DNA from: Metarhizium brunneum | Lineage: Eukaryota; Ascomycota; Sordariomycetes; Hypocreales; Clavicipitaceae | Assembly: GCF_013426205.1 (NCBI RefSeq) | Contig: NC_089422.1 | Coordinates: forward strand, 7,095,001-7,159,000 | Length of the DNA stretch: 64,000 nt | Reading direction: 5' to 3' | Part shown: piece after piece, positions 35,638-47,370 of the stretch | Numbering within the stretch: position 1 is the first letter of the stretch | How the letters are laid out: each line of letters starts with the position of its first letter | Notes under the pieces: model-generated | Databases searched by the model: none | What the model saw: only the letters and a program-made list of their open reading frames with translations | Told to the model about the DNA's origin: nothing | Position numbers and translations under genes: made by a program

Positions 35638-36664
35638 ATGCGTGTCCTTGTAACTGGTGCTGCCGGCTTCATCGGCCAGCTCGTCGCCAAGGCCCTTCTC
35701 AATGACGACAAGGGCACTTACACGGTCATTCTGACGGATGTCGTGGAGCCCCCGGTCCCCAAGGGAGTCAGGTTTCCGGATAATGCAAAGTGTATCAAAG
35801 TGGACTTGCTTACCGGCTCTTCCAGCGTTGTGGATGATGATTTGGATGCTGTCTACGTCCTTCATGGCATCATGTCGGCTGGTGCCGAGGCGGACTTTGA
35901 GCTAGGTAAATCTTAGACTTGCCGAGTGCAGAAAAAACTTGGTCTTGCATACTGACCTGCAAGGCATGAGGGTCAACTTCGACGCAACCCGCGCCCTCCT
36001 CGACGCCCTCCGCCAGACCTGTCCCGGCGTGCGAACAATCTTCACATCCAGCCAGGCCGTGTACGGCGGCGAGTTTGCCGAGCCGGTAGATGAATCCGTG
36101 CACCCTACGCCGCAATCTTCCTACGGCGCGGAGAAAATGATGTGCGAATACCTCATCAACGAATACACCCGCCTGGGCTTCATAAACGGCCTTGTTCTCC
36201 GGCTTCCCACCATCTCGGTGAGACCGGGCAAACCTACAGCGGCCGCTTCAAGCTTCTTGTCCGGCATGATTCGCGAGCCGATGCAGGGTCTGCCGTGTAC
36301 CATTCCCCTAAGGGACCGCGCCTTCAGGCACTGGCTATGTTCGCCAAGAACCCTCGTGGGCAATCTTCTTCATGCGTTGACCCTGCCGAGGGATGCGCTG
36401 CCCGTGTATAATCGGGTTTTGAACGCGCCCGGGATGGGTGTTTGTGTGCAGGATATGATGGATTCTTTAGCGAGGGTAGGCGGAGAAGACAAGTTGGAGT
36501 TGTTGATGGAGGAGGACGATGACAAGTTGAAGGGGATATTGTACTCGTGGCCGACAAAGTTTGACAACACCAAGGCGTTGGGATTGGGGTTCAAGAGGGA
36601 TGACTCGTTTGACGATATTGTCATGGACTTTAAACGAGAACTTGAGTCTTTGGGGCCTGCCTAG
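35638..36664 (+). CDS. NAD-dependent epimerase/dehydratase, D-erythronate dehydrogenase (DenD)-like
   Basis: Two exons, 35638-35905 and 35964-36664, join in phase to 322 aa. This is an extended short-chain dehydrogenase with the NAD motif GAAGFIG at residues 7-13. The catalytic residues are S119 (in FTSSQAVYGG), Y143 and K147 (in SSYGAEKMM). The phrase LRLPTISVRPGKP followed by AAASSF is typical of the DenD group. That group oxidises D-erythronate or related acid sugars at C2 in bacterial four-carbon acid-sugar pathways. Fungal members are little studied. The partner enzymes (kinase, aldolase or decarboxylase) are not visible beside it. The length is normal and the frame is intact. It closes the accessory block. 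Confidence 0.87.
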
Positions 36665-39600
36665 TTGTCGTTTGCTTAGCCTCAGTAGGCAATAGTATAT
36701 ATGAGACACGATGGCTTCGAGTGCCGTGGGCGGATTACTCGGTATCACGCCGGCCCAAGCTCTTAAAGGAAAAAGTACTGGGCCTTTGCAGCCGATTCCA
36801 TACAAATCATGTGCCCCTCAATAGCCCTCTGCATCGCTTGTGTGCCCTTGCCGATTAACGTCGTGAGCGGCCCCTTGTCAGCCTTCTCCCTCAATGTCTT
36901 CTTCTACTATCTGTTTAGTGCGGCGTCGATATTACACTTTGCCACGCCGCATTCAATACACCTTCTAAACGACTACTCATCAAAGCCATTGACCCCTTGA
37001 AGAATCAGCTGCACCGTCTTCTTGGTCGCTTCACGAATCTCTGCCAACCTCTGATAATCCAGCTGACGGACTGACGTTGCGGAGCGGACACAACACCGAA
37101 GTGGCTGCGCGATGTCGGCGGCGAGTTTCGCCTTGAACGAATTCATTGGCATTGTTTGTTTTACTTTTTTGGGGAAGTGAAGGGAAGATACTAGATCATT
37201 CGGTCTGTATTAGACCGACTTTTTGACGATCTTGCCCCGTATGAGCGCTTAGCCGACGAGTTCCACTGGTCTCTCCCTTTGAGCAAGATGATGGCGCTAG
37301 AGAACAAAGTCCTCTGTTTTCCACCGACTATTTGAGCAATGTTTCGACTATAATGGAACATTTTAATGTATAAATGAAGACAACATGACTTATGGTAGGT
37401 TTGATATGCTCCAAGACCGTATGGTTCGTCATCTTCAAAGTCTGTATCTACTATCCTACTGTGGGCTTATGATGTGGAATGCTCCGGACCAAACCGCGAG
37501 GAGCTTGTATCGCGGCTGGCACCTGCCTCCCATTCCGACGTCTTTTGAGCCAGGCCGGCTTTGAACCCCTTCAGCCCTATTCATTCTGGAACAATGTCCC
37601 GGCGGACGGCACGCTTGGTGGTATGCAGGGTGGGGGGAAAAGGGAGACAGGGACGGGGCGAGAATCCCAGACGAACGGTTCACTTGGACCTTTTTTTTAT
37701 TGTGTACCAAGGCGGAGCTTGTTGATCCCAAGTCCCCTGTTTTGAATCGGCAGTTGGTCGAAGTAGGATGACTTGAGACATACTAATTAGTAGTTTTTTT
37801 TTTTGCCGCGACCGTCTTGGAATAAACGTGGTGTCACACAACACGCACCGTATCATGAGTTGACAAGATATATCAGGGTTGTCGAGGTTTTTCTCAAAGA
37901 CGTCGTTTTCGTGAATACGGCTGTGGAAAAGGTATCATCGCCATGAGAAAAAAAAAGAACGAGACGAGCGAACAATAAATGAGGCGCAAGTTTATCCAAT
38001 CGGACAATTTTGCTACTCTCACGGAGCGGGTTCCGATGACAGATTGTCGGGTCCGGTAACGTTAGTTTTTAGTCTCGAAATGGCGTTGAATATTGGGACA
38101 GGCAACTACTGCCTTGAATGGGTCCGAAGAACTTGGCCTGTAAATATTACAAGTTACCGTGTGTGAGACATAAGGCCGGAAGAAAGGAACTATGTGAAAC
38201 CATAACGAAGCTTACGCGCGGACGTAGTAACAACATGACAGATCGACATAAAGTCCAGATTTCAGTCAGTCTCGTCAGTCTATTCTATGGATAACTTGAG
38301 GGCCTTGTATGACGTTAGACGCAACTTCTCGGCTGCGATAATGTATTCGTCTCAGCAGTTCTCACCAGGGTCTCAGCACTCCACACATCAACTCACTACC
38401 CTGTTGTACTGTCCAATCTTACCTTTTACCCTGGCGACACTCATTTCATCAGGGGAAAGTTTTCTTGAAGTAACACAGAGTATACTACATGCGGACGAGA
38501 AAATGCCAGACCTTGGATACAGGGCTTGTTGCCATCGGCTGACAGTGACTCGCCAAGGTGTACCAGAAGATCGGCCGAAATCAGCACAACTACGACTACC
38601 CCGCCATCTTGCGCGTTGTTTATACGTATAGTCAGGCGGAGTATTGCTTGATTTCAGTTGACAGCGAGCGGGGAAACCGGATGTACGAATCTAAACACTT
38701 GCAGGCAGAATTGGAACATGCTCTCTAGATGACCCATACCCGAGACGCTTTTCTCGCATGCCTCATAATGAGTAACACAGTTCGAGTGATGTTGACAGGG
38801 GCTCAGACTAATAGTTACGGTACGAGAAAATAAAATTTTCATAGACTGACCAATCGACCAATGTGTCCGGAACTATTTGACGTACGGTTATGCTGATTTA
38901 GCCTTGAAACGTCATGCGATCTAGAATCTTGCAACAGGTCATTGCCTTTGCGTGCCATTTTGAGCACCAACTCCAGGCGGTTATCCACGGCTTCGTCTCG
39001 TTTTGCAGGTGTCTCTTTTGGAAGTACCAGCTGTCATGATTGGCAGCCGTGGATCGCACGGAATGGGATTGGTCTTTTCATTGCGCAGAAATGTCGTAGC
39101 TAGTAGGTTTGCTAGCTAGCTTCTAATTCGAACCTTATATCCTAGTTTGAAACTTCTAGATAAAAAGGCCTGGCTTGTTGAACCTACTAGATAAAGGGCC
39201 CGGCTGATGACTCGCTCGTTGACACGGCATCTTTAGCAGCAGTCCGGCTTTTCAGGCTGTTGGATTGAGAGGCAGAAGGAAGAAGAAGTAGTTTCTGCAG
39301 GGAATAAAAGGGGGAGACATGTGATTTGGCTGAGATTTGTTGAGCGTAGTCTCACCCTTGAGTCAAGTTGAATGTTGGAAAAAGACCGTCCTGACTTACA
39401 CGCCATTGGATGGCGATGACGCAGAGACTGATCACGTGACTGCTCCATGTTGAAAAAGTTTTACATCAGCCACACGCCGCACGCCGCCATCCATCCGGCC
39501 CTTGGCGCTCTTCAGCTAGTGCTGGCCAGTCATTCGTCTGTAGTCTGCGGGTGCAGGAGCACCTGGTTGGCAACTGGCCCAGGCGCTCGGCTCCTGGGGC

Positions 39601-40585
39601 CCCCCTGGCCCGTGGCCCCATTGTGAGGCAGGAGCGATAGATGATGGACGATAACGATAAGAGCCCAAGGGACGGCACCGAGGACAAGCACCGAGGACAA
39701 GTACTACCGAGGTACACAGCGGACAAGTCTACAGTACGCGGGCTCTACCGGAAACAAACGCTGTTGGTAAAGTACCGACGACTGGGCTGCGCAGTCTTTG
39801 TGTCGCGCTGGCTGCCACTGGCCCTTCCTGAGTGGCGTCTCCGGCCTCCGTAGGCGGGCCACGCTGGCCCACGCATCCCCAGCAAGACATTGATCTGAGC
39901 CCAGCACAACTTTCAACTGCCCAAGCCCGTCGTCGCCGTGCGGTCACGCGCTTTGCCCACTTGGACATCCAACCCATCGGCTTTGTCCTTTGTCTCTGTC
40001 CCTGTCCTTGCACCAAACCCTCACCTCATCGTCATCAGCTCGGAACTCTCCCTCTCCGCAGCCTTGCTGTCGCACGCTGCGCACCTCGCCGTCATCTCGT
40101 GCCCTGCGCTGCGGTCCCGTTCGCTCCTGCTGTTGTCGACAGCCCAGCCCGACCCGAGCCCCGACCGGTGGTCGCCTGCGGCGGCATTTGCGTGGCGCAA
40201 GCAGGCATCGCAGCCGAATGCTCGCTGGCGGTTAACTCGCCAACCCATCCGACATTCGCAACCTCGCGGCCTCGCCTTCATCAAACCCCTCCCCACGCGG
40301 CCGCCCGAGAACATTGGCCATCTCTCATCTCCTTTTTCGACCCGGCGACCCAGCGACCCGGCAGACCGCACCCTCCCCCAACAGCCTGCCCCTCCTCCCG
40401 TCGCCGTAGTCGCGTGTGCGTCCTGCTCTCCAGGCGCGCAACAGAACAGAACCGTGGCGGCGCTTACGATCCTGAGCCACGAGACTCCGCTGCCCGAACT
40501 CTCCCTCCAGCAGCATCTCGACATTGCCCCGGACTTGGCTGCTACGTATAGGCCGCTCGCCACGGAGGCGGACTCCGAGCCGGTG
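36665..40585. other. Gene-free 3.9 kb; possible coding relics at the left, GC-rich leader at the right
   Basis: Two short coding-like frames without known family lie at 36973-37152 (minus) and about 37217-37338 (plus). A near-duplicate pair around actagataaagg/tctagataaaaagg lies at about 39150-39203. From 39800 to 40585 the DNA becomes very GC- and CT-rich, as expected for a long 5' untranslated region and promoter of the next gene. No intact gene is visible. Confidence 0.4.
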
Positions 40586-43422
40586 ATGATGGCACAGCAG
40601 GTGCCTCATCAGGCGACGGATAAGAAGCGCGTCAAGGTCTACGAATTGCGTGACAATGATTGGTTCGATCGCGGCACAGGCTTTTGCACCGCAGCCTTTG
40701 CGACTGTATGTGTTTAAATTTGCGAATCTTGCCAACTGTCGCGACTGCTTGCTTGGTTATCATGAAATTGGGCTGACCATCTCCTCTCACCGCACAGACC
40801 GAAGATGGGCAGAAGGATCCACGAGTCATCGTTGAGTCTGAGGACCAGCCAAACCGACTACTCCTAGAGACCAAGATTCAAAAAGAGGATGGATTCCAAA
40901 AGCAGCAAGGTTTGTTGTTGAACCGTCAATACGCTCATCGCAGACGTCATGCTAATGGGATTCCCGTCTCGTCAGAAACCCTCATCGTGTGGCAAGAACC
41001 CGGAAGTGGAGTGGACATGGCTCTCAGCTTCCAGGAGGCCGAAGGATGTGCTCTGATATGGTTCGAAATAATGCCCTGGACACTTTCCCCCCCATGCTGT
41101 TAACTTGATGACTAACTTTGATCAGGCGATTTGTGAGCAATGTGCAGCAAACGTTCCAGAATACAATTGCTGGCGACGACGGGCTTTCAGACGATTTGGC
41201 CATCGAGGTCCCCGCGACAATCAGCCTCCCTGCCGCGGAACTGGGCAACCTGCCCGAAATCGAATCCGGCATGCGTTTCATGAGCTCGAGTGCCAACGGT
41301 CGCGACGCGCTTGCCAAGTTCATCATGGCGGATGACTACATTGGGAAGTTGATTCCCTTGGTTGAAATGGCTGAGGACCTCGAGAGTCTACCCGACCTCC
41401 ATCGACTCTGCAACATCATGAAGACAATCATCCTCTTGAACGACACAACCATCATTGAGCACGCTGTATCAGACGAATGTGTCCTTGGTGTAGTCGGTGC
41501 CTTGGAATACGACCCTGATTTTCCTAGCCACAAAGCCAATCATCGACACTGGCTTGATAACCAAGGCCGATACAAGGAGGTTGTCCGGATTGAAGACGAG
41601 CAGACGCGGCAAAAGATTCATCAGACATACCGGCTTCAGTATCTCAAAGATGTTGTTCTTGCACGGATTCTCGATGACCCAACCTTTTCGGTTCTGAACT
41701 CGTTGATTTTCTTTAACCAGGTTGATATCCTCCAACATCTGCAGTCAAATTCCGAATTTTTGAACGAACTTTTCGGTATATTCAATATTCGACGACCTGA
41801 TCAGAAGAAGAGGAAGGACGCTGTTCTGTTCATCCAACAGTGCTGCGCCATTGCAAAGAATATCCAACCTCCAGCGAGGCAGTCCCTTTATAACAACTTC
41901 ATTGCTCACGGCCTGCTCCAAGTCATCCACTTCGGGTTGAAACACGGAGACGTTGCAGTTCGAGTCGGCGCCACCGATATCTTGGTCTCCATTATTGACC
42001 ATGACCCGCAAATGATTCGACAGACAATTTATCGCCAGATGCATGAAAATACACCATCACTGGTTGACTCATTGATTGAACTCCTTCTTGTAGAGGTTGA
42101 CTTGGGTGTCAAGTCCCAAATCTCAGAGGCTCTCAAGGTCCTCCTAGATCAGGGAATCCCTCCGCCAGGACCAGAGTTCGCCCGTATGAATGGTGAATTT
42201 CCTGGCCGGCCCCGGCCTCAACCGGCGGCGGACCCTCAACAGGAACTCTTCCTCACTCGGTTCTATGAACGATCTGTGCTGAAGCTTTTTAAGCCGTTGT
42301 TGGAACTCGATAACAAGACGGGTTTGGAATTTTCAGTACAGCAAGCCTCCATGTTCACATATCTCGTCGAAATTTCATGTTTCTTTATCCGTCAGCATCA
42401 TCGATTCAGCCGATATTTCGTCATGAATCATAACATCATTCAGCGTGTTTCACGGCTTCTCAAAAACCCAGAGAAGTATTTGCGACTAGGTAAGATGCTT
42501 GATGTCGATCGGGTAATTTGGCGACATAGAATGTGTACTAACATGCATAGTTGCCATACGGTTCTTCCGTAACATCATTGGAATGCAAGAGGAATTCTAT
42601 ATCAAGCAAGTCGTCGAGAAGCAGGCCTTGGGCCCTGCGCTGGAAGTTCTTGCAGAAACTTTGCCAAGAGACAATCTGCTAAGCTCGGCATGCCTAGAGC
42701 TGTTTGAATTCATCAAGAAGGAGAATCTGAGGGACTTGGTAAAATATCTGGTTGCGAACCATAGGGACCTCATGACCAGTTTGAGCTACTTGACGACTTT
42801 CAAGGACATGATTCAGCGATACGACCAGACCCAAGGATACACCGCCAATATGGACTACTTCCTAGAGGAAAACGACGAAATGGCCCGGAAACCCCCTCCC
42901 CATACGAGGTTGATGGAGCATATCACTGTGGACCCAAGCGAAGAAGAGTACTGGAACACCTCAGACCCTGAAGATGATGATGAGGAGCACCGCCCAGATG
43001 TGCGCGACAAGATCTTGCCCAGCAATGGACCCCTAACACCTTCCAAACCTCTTGTCGACTACCCATCGGATGAAGAGAGCGATGAAAATTCCAACACGGA
43101 AGGTGACACTGCTACAAAGGCCAATAATGGCCCAGAGGAGTCGGCAGCCACCAGAAGACCCAGCCTCCCGTCTGTTGCATCACCGCCTGAACGATTGTCC
43201 GAAAAACGCCGCCGCGAAGAGGATGAAGAGGATGAGATAGGGAAGCTCATGCATAACAAACGCCGGAACAGTAGTTCGTCCGAGTCGAATTTCGCGACGG
43301 GTTCGCGGATGACCCCTAAACGAAAGCCGTTTGGGGGCGGCTCTGGAAATGGCAAGATTGCCATAAGCCTATCGACGGCAGTGAGGACAGGGGGGGGATC
43401 AAGGCCAGATGAGGAGTCATAA
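40586..43422 (+). CDS. PSY2: Protein phosphatase 4 regulatory subunit 3 (SMEK/Psy2)
   Basis: Five exons, 40586-40705, 40798-40909, 40976-41060, 41126-42489 and 42551-43422, join in phase to 850 aa. The protein targets the PP4 phosphatase (Pph3-Psy4 in yeast) to substrates such as phosphorylated checkpoint and H2A proteins, so it acts in DNA-damage recovery. The N-terminal PH/EVH1-like domain covers about residues 10-105 (KRVKVYELRDNDWFDRGTG, VDMALSFQEAEGCALIW). The SMEK armadillo-like core runs to about residue 640. The C-terminal 200 residues are acidic and then Ser/Lys-rich, with nuclear-localisation-like SEKRRREEDEEDE and TPKRKPF. No in-frame ATG occurs in the open frame upstream, so 40586 is the likely start. 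Confidence 0.95.
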
Positions 43423-44354
43423 CTGGTACATGGGTTATTTGTCCATTTTTGCTTCCTTTTTCGGCGACGGCGTACGGGACGGTTGATTGACGTCTTTTTT
43501 TTTTTCCTCGCCTGCATGAGAGTCAAATCGGCATGGCCGTATCGGGAACGGTCGGCAACGGCAATGAGAGGCCACGCGGCGTTATCAAGCTGACCTATGA
43601 GTGCACACTTATCATGGGGTTGGTCGCAATATTTTACCTCAGAGACGATCTTGGGGAATGGCAGAATACCAGCGATCTAGATTGAGTTTTGCTAAGAACT
43701 TAGACGCGGGGGGGGGGGGCTTGGTGACAAGGACTGGAATTGAGGGACAAGGGGTTTTCAATTTTTGGTTCTTCTTTTCTTCTTCTCCCTTTTTTTTCTC
43801 CCTTCCTTCCCCTTTCTCAGCTATAAACATGAACGGACATTTGGCAAGAGCTGGCGTGAAATTACATTACCTGCAATGGCGATCACGCAAATTTGGAGAC
43901 AGGCATTCAGGGGGGAGCTCGAGGACATTTGGCGGATATGCTGCAGCTCCTAATGTATCATATATAATGAAGGGCTGGATACGACGGGTAGCGCAAAGGA
44001 CATGCTGGGGGGCGAAATGAATGAATACGTACCCTCGGTCTGGACGACGACAACGACGGACAATGGACAAGTCATTGGCTATGATGATGCCTCACAGTTC
44101 TACTGCAAGCAAGGTGATGTGTGTGTTATGGAAGCGGAAAGAAGAAGAAAGATCTTGCATAAATGTATAAACCTGCACCGTGAAAATGCCATTTGGCCAG
44201 ATTCCCATGGGTGCTCCTAGATGTATGTAATTGTCGCATGGCGGCAAAACCCAGCCGTAAAATGTAGCTCGTTGTCGCAGATGCGAGACTGATGATGAGG
44301 TTTCGTCATAGGCACAGCTTTGTTTTTTCCCTTCACAAATCCCCCTCCCCTTGT
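43423..44354. other. Intergenic, tail-to-tail, with a pyrimidine tract and a poly-G run
   Basis: A ten-G run lies near 43709-43718 and a long C/T tract at about 43765-43820. Frames crossing them have no family signature. This should be the 3' regions of the two flanking genes. Confidence 0.4.
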
Positions 44355-46818
44355 CTACTTGCGTCTAAACTGTCTTGACCAATTCTCATACCCGCTAATC
44401 ATGAAACTCGTAATATTCCTGGGTGTTCTCTCCATGGCGGCGACCAAGTCATCCATGCCAATCTCCAGCTTGGCCGTGCCCGTCTCGTCGTCGTCGTAGC
44501 GGTCCAGCACCGCCAGCCCGGCCTCGTTGCAAATGGCCTTGATCTCGGCGCCGGAGTAGCCGTCGGCCAGCCTCGCGGCCTCCCTTACGTCGACGTCGTC
44601 GGCGAGGGCCAGCCCCCTGAGGTGCACGCCGAAGACGGCCTCGCGCGCCGCGTGGTCGGGCGGGCCGACGTAGAGGACCTGGTCGAAGCGGCCGGGCCGC
44701 ATGAGCGCCGGGTCCATCGCCTCGGGGCGGTTGGTGGCGGCGAGGACGAGGACGCCCGTCAGCGCCTCGAAGCCGTCCATCTCGGTGAGCAGCGTGGTGA
44801 GCATGTTGACGGCGCCGGTGGAGCGGGAGCCGCCCGACGACGGGGAGGAGCCCGGGCCGCGCTGGCCGCCGATGGAGTCGATTTCGTCGAAGAAGATGAT
44901 GGACGGGGAGGCGGCGCGCGCCCGCTCGAACAGCGTGCGGACGGCGCGCTCCGACTCGCCCACGTACATGTTGAGCAGCTCGGCGCCCTTGACGGCGAAG
45001 AAGTTGAACCCGGACTCGGTGGCCATGGCCTGCGCGGAGAGCGTTTTGGAACAGCCCGGCGGCCCGTAGAGGAGGAGGCCCTTTGGAGGGTTGCGGAGGA
45101 CGTGTCGGCTTGAGGGGTTGGTGTTCTGTAGATGGTTGGTTTGTTAGTGGATGTAGTTGTGGTGTGTGGTAGAGAGATGACGACGGCTGCTTGGTAATAA
45201 AGGGGGAGGGGATAGCGACGAACCTTGGTGTTTTTAATCATGCGGTTTAGGACCTTCTTGAGACTCTCTTGCCCGCCTACATCCTGCCAATGAATCGTCG
45301 GCGGCTTCAGATTGATGTCGTGCATGGCCGTGGGCCTCGTGATCCTCAATGCCTGCTCCATATCGTCCTTGGAGAGGAATTGTTCTCCCGCCGTACAGGG
45401 ATCGAGACCCTCCTCGTCGAGCCTGTTGCCGAGAATCTTCTTGGCGTTCAAAACCAGGTTTGCTAAATCGTCGCCATTGTAGGCATGCGTCTTTTGCGCC
45501 ACGCTGTCCAGACACGCCCTCTTCTCGGCGGGGTGAACCGGCGGGTCGAAGAAGTTGAGAATCTCGAGACGTTCGCTGGCTCTGGGGATGGGGAGAGCAA
45601 TGTTCTCTCTGAAACGGGAGCGTTTCTGGAGCTTGGCAGGCACGTCGGTCATGTAGTCCAGACATGTGGCGATGACGACGACCTGAGGGAGGGCGTTGCG
45701 GGCTCTGGCTTCGGCGGACAGGGCGTCGAGCTCTTCGCCGATGACGTCGATGACTGAGTCCCGGTTCGATCTGTCCTTGGAAATGAGGTCTTCTAGGCCG
45801 TCAATGAGGATCACGCTCGGTTGGAGGGTGTGTGCTTGCTTGAACGTTTCCCGAATGGCGGCCAGCTTGTCAGGGGGTTTGATCCAGAACGGCCGCCCCC
45901 ATCTTGTATCGGCAATCTTTTGCAGGATAAAGGTCTTGCCCGTGCCGTGTCCGCCGTGGATGACAAAGGCGCACGACTCTCGCTCATCCTTGACCCAGAA
46001 CTGCCGAGTGAACCCCTTGAGGAAGCGGTTGATGGTGCTGATTTGCGAGGCGAGGCCAGGCACGCCGGTGACGGCCAACTCACCGCCCGTGAAGGCTTCT
46101 GATTCATCTGCAGCGGCGGAGTCATCTCCCTCTGCCAGGATGCGGATCGTCGATGAGGAAATGCTGAACTTGGCAACGTTGTTTGTGTGCGAGTTGACCG
46201 AGACGACTTTGAACGTGCGCCGCAGCTTGTTGATATTGACGCCTTCAAACACCATGCCCGGGAAAATCAGGTCGGCACGCTCTACATTCCGCAGTTCAGT
46301 CAGCCAACACAAGCCGGTTTTGTTCAACGACAAGGAACACACACACACACACAAAAGAGAACAGAAAGGAAAAGAAACCCACCCATGGACAGACTCAACG
46401 AAAACTCCCAACAGGCGGCATGCCTTGCGCCGCGGCCGTCCTTGGCCTGCTGCTGCTCCTCACTCACGTCCTGCACAACCACCTCGTCCACGTCCGGCAT
46501 GCTCTCCAGCAGCGAGATGCGCACCTGGTCGCCAATCCTGAAGCCCGTCGCGTCCTGAAACGCCCTCGTCATCATGACCACGTTGGGGCTGAGGTTCTTC
46601 TCGGGCAGAATCCACAGCGAGGCTTCCCTCCTGACCGGGCCCTGCGCCTGGTCCTCCAGCTTCTCGACGACGCATGGCCTGCCGTTTTCCAGGCCATTGG
46701 TGAGCGCGATGAGGGATTCCTTGCTGACGTAGAGGCGGGCGGCGCCGAGGAGGCTCGCCTTTTCGAGGGCCGGGTTGGCGAGCGGACGCACTTTTGCGTC
46801 GATGCTTTTTTTTACCAT
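44355..46818 (-). CDS. AFG2: Type II AAA ATPase Afg2/Drg1 (60S ribosome biogenesis)
   Basis: Three exons, 46383-46818, 45224-46281 and 44355-45125, join in phase to 754 aa (yeast Afg2 is 780). Afg2 is a cytosolic hexamer that strips Rlp24 and other shuttling factors from pre-60S particles. The N-domain covers about residues 1-200. D1 has Walker A GHGTGKT at 256-262. Its Walker B reads ILIDGLED (303-310), so the usual Asp-Glu pair is Asp-Gly. D2 has Walker A GPPGCSKT at 519-526 and an intact Walker B IIFFDEID, plus NRPEAMDPALMRPGRFD. The GCSKT spelling is typical of Afg2. D1 may bind but not hydrolyse ATP well (inference). The N-terminus is divergent from the next gene. Confidence 0.92.
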
Positions 46819-47370
46819 GGAAGGCGAAGGGCAGGTTCGGATTCGACTTGTGTGATTTGCGCCGGGAACGAGCGATTGCTGGAGTCGGCGAGTTTTGTGA
46901 ACTGGTAGGTTGCAGGTTGTGAAGTGAAGCGTTGAAATTTCATACAAGTGCCGTCGGGATTCTGGAACCACTCTTTTGGTGCGAGGCCGCCAGCGTCGAG
47001 GGAGGTTGTTAATGTTTCGCTGCTAAAGAGTATTCAAACTTGATCCATGCACAGATTCAATCTCTCGCACCGCAATCATGTTACGTTGAACGCCATCCCC
47101 AGGAAGCAAGGTGGAATAGTCACGAGCAACATGCCCAACTTACATACACCCATAGTGGGGTTTGGCTGGCCTCTTTTTTTTTATAAGAAAAAGAGGGAAG
47201 TGACGTCCTCAGAAAAACAAGGGTCCCACCCATGCTCAGCGCCCCATTCTCCATTCCGCCCATCAAGCTTCATCCAGCCTTTCTTGAGCTTTAACCGTCG
47301 TCGCGCGTCAAGACCACATCGTCGCAATCCTCCGATCCCCAATGGCACAAACACCCTCAACACCACACCA
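46819..47370. promoter_or_regulatory. Divergent promoter region of AFG2 and the mitochondrial-type unknown
   Basis: The two ATGs are 552 bp apart on opposite strands. An ATG-free CA-rich leader precedes the plus-strand gene. No clear TATA box is visible. Confidence 0.4.

Noticed and set aside
43601..44020. 139-codon plus frame after PSY2
   Set aside because: It runs through a poly-G and a pyrimidine tract, which gives Gly, Phe and Ser runs, not a credible protein.
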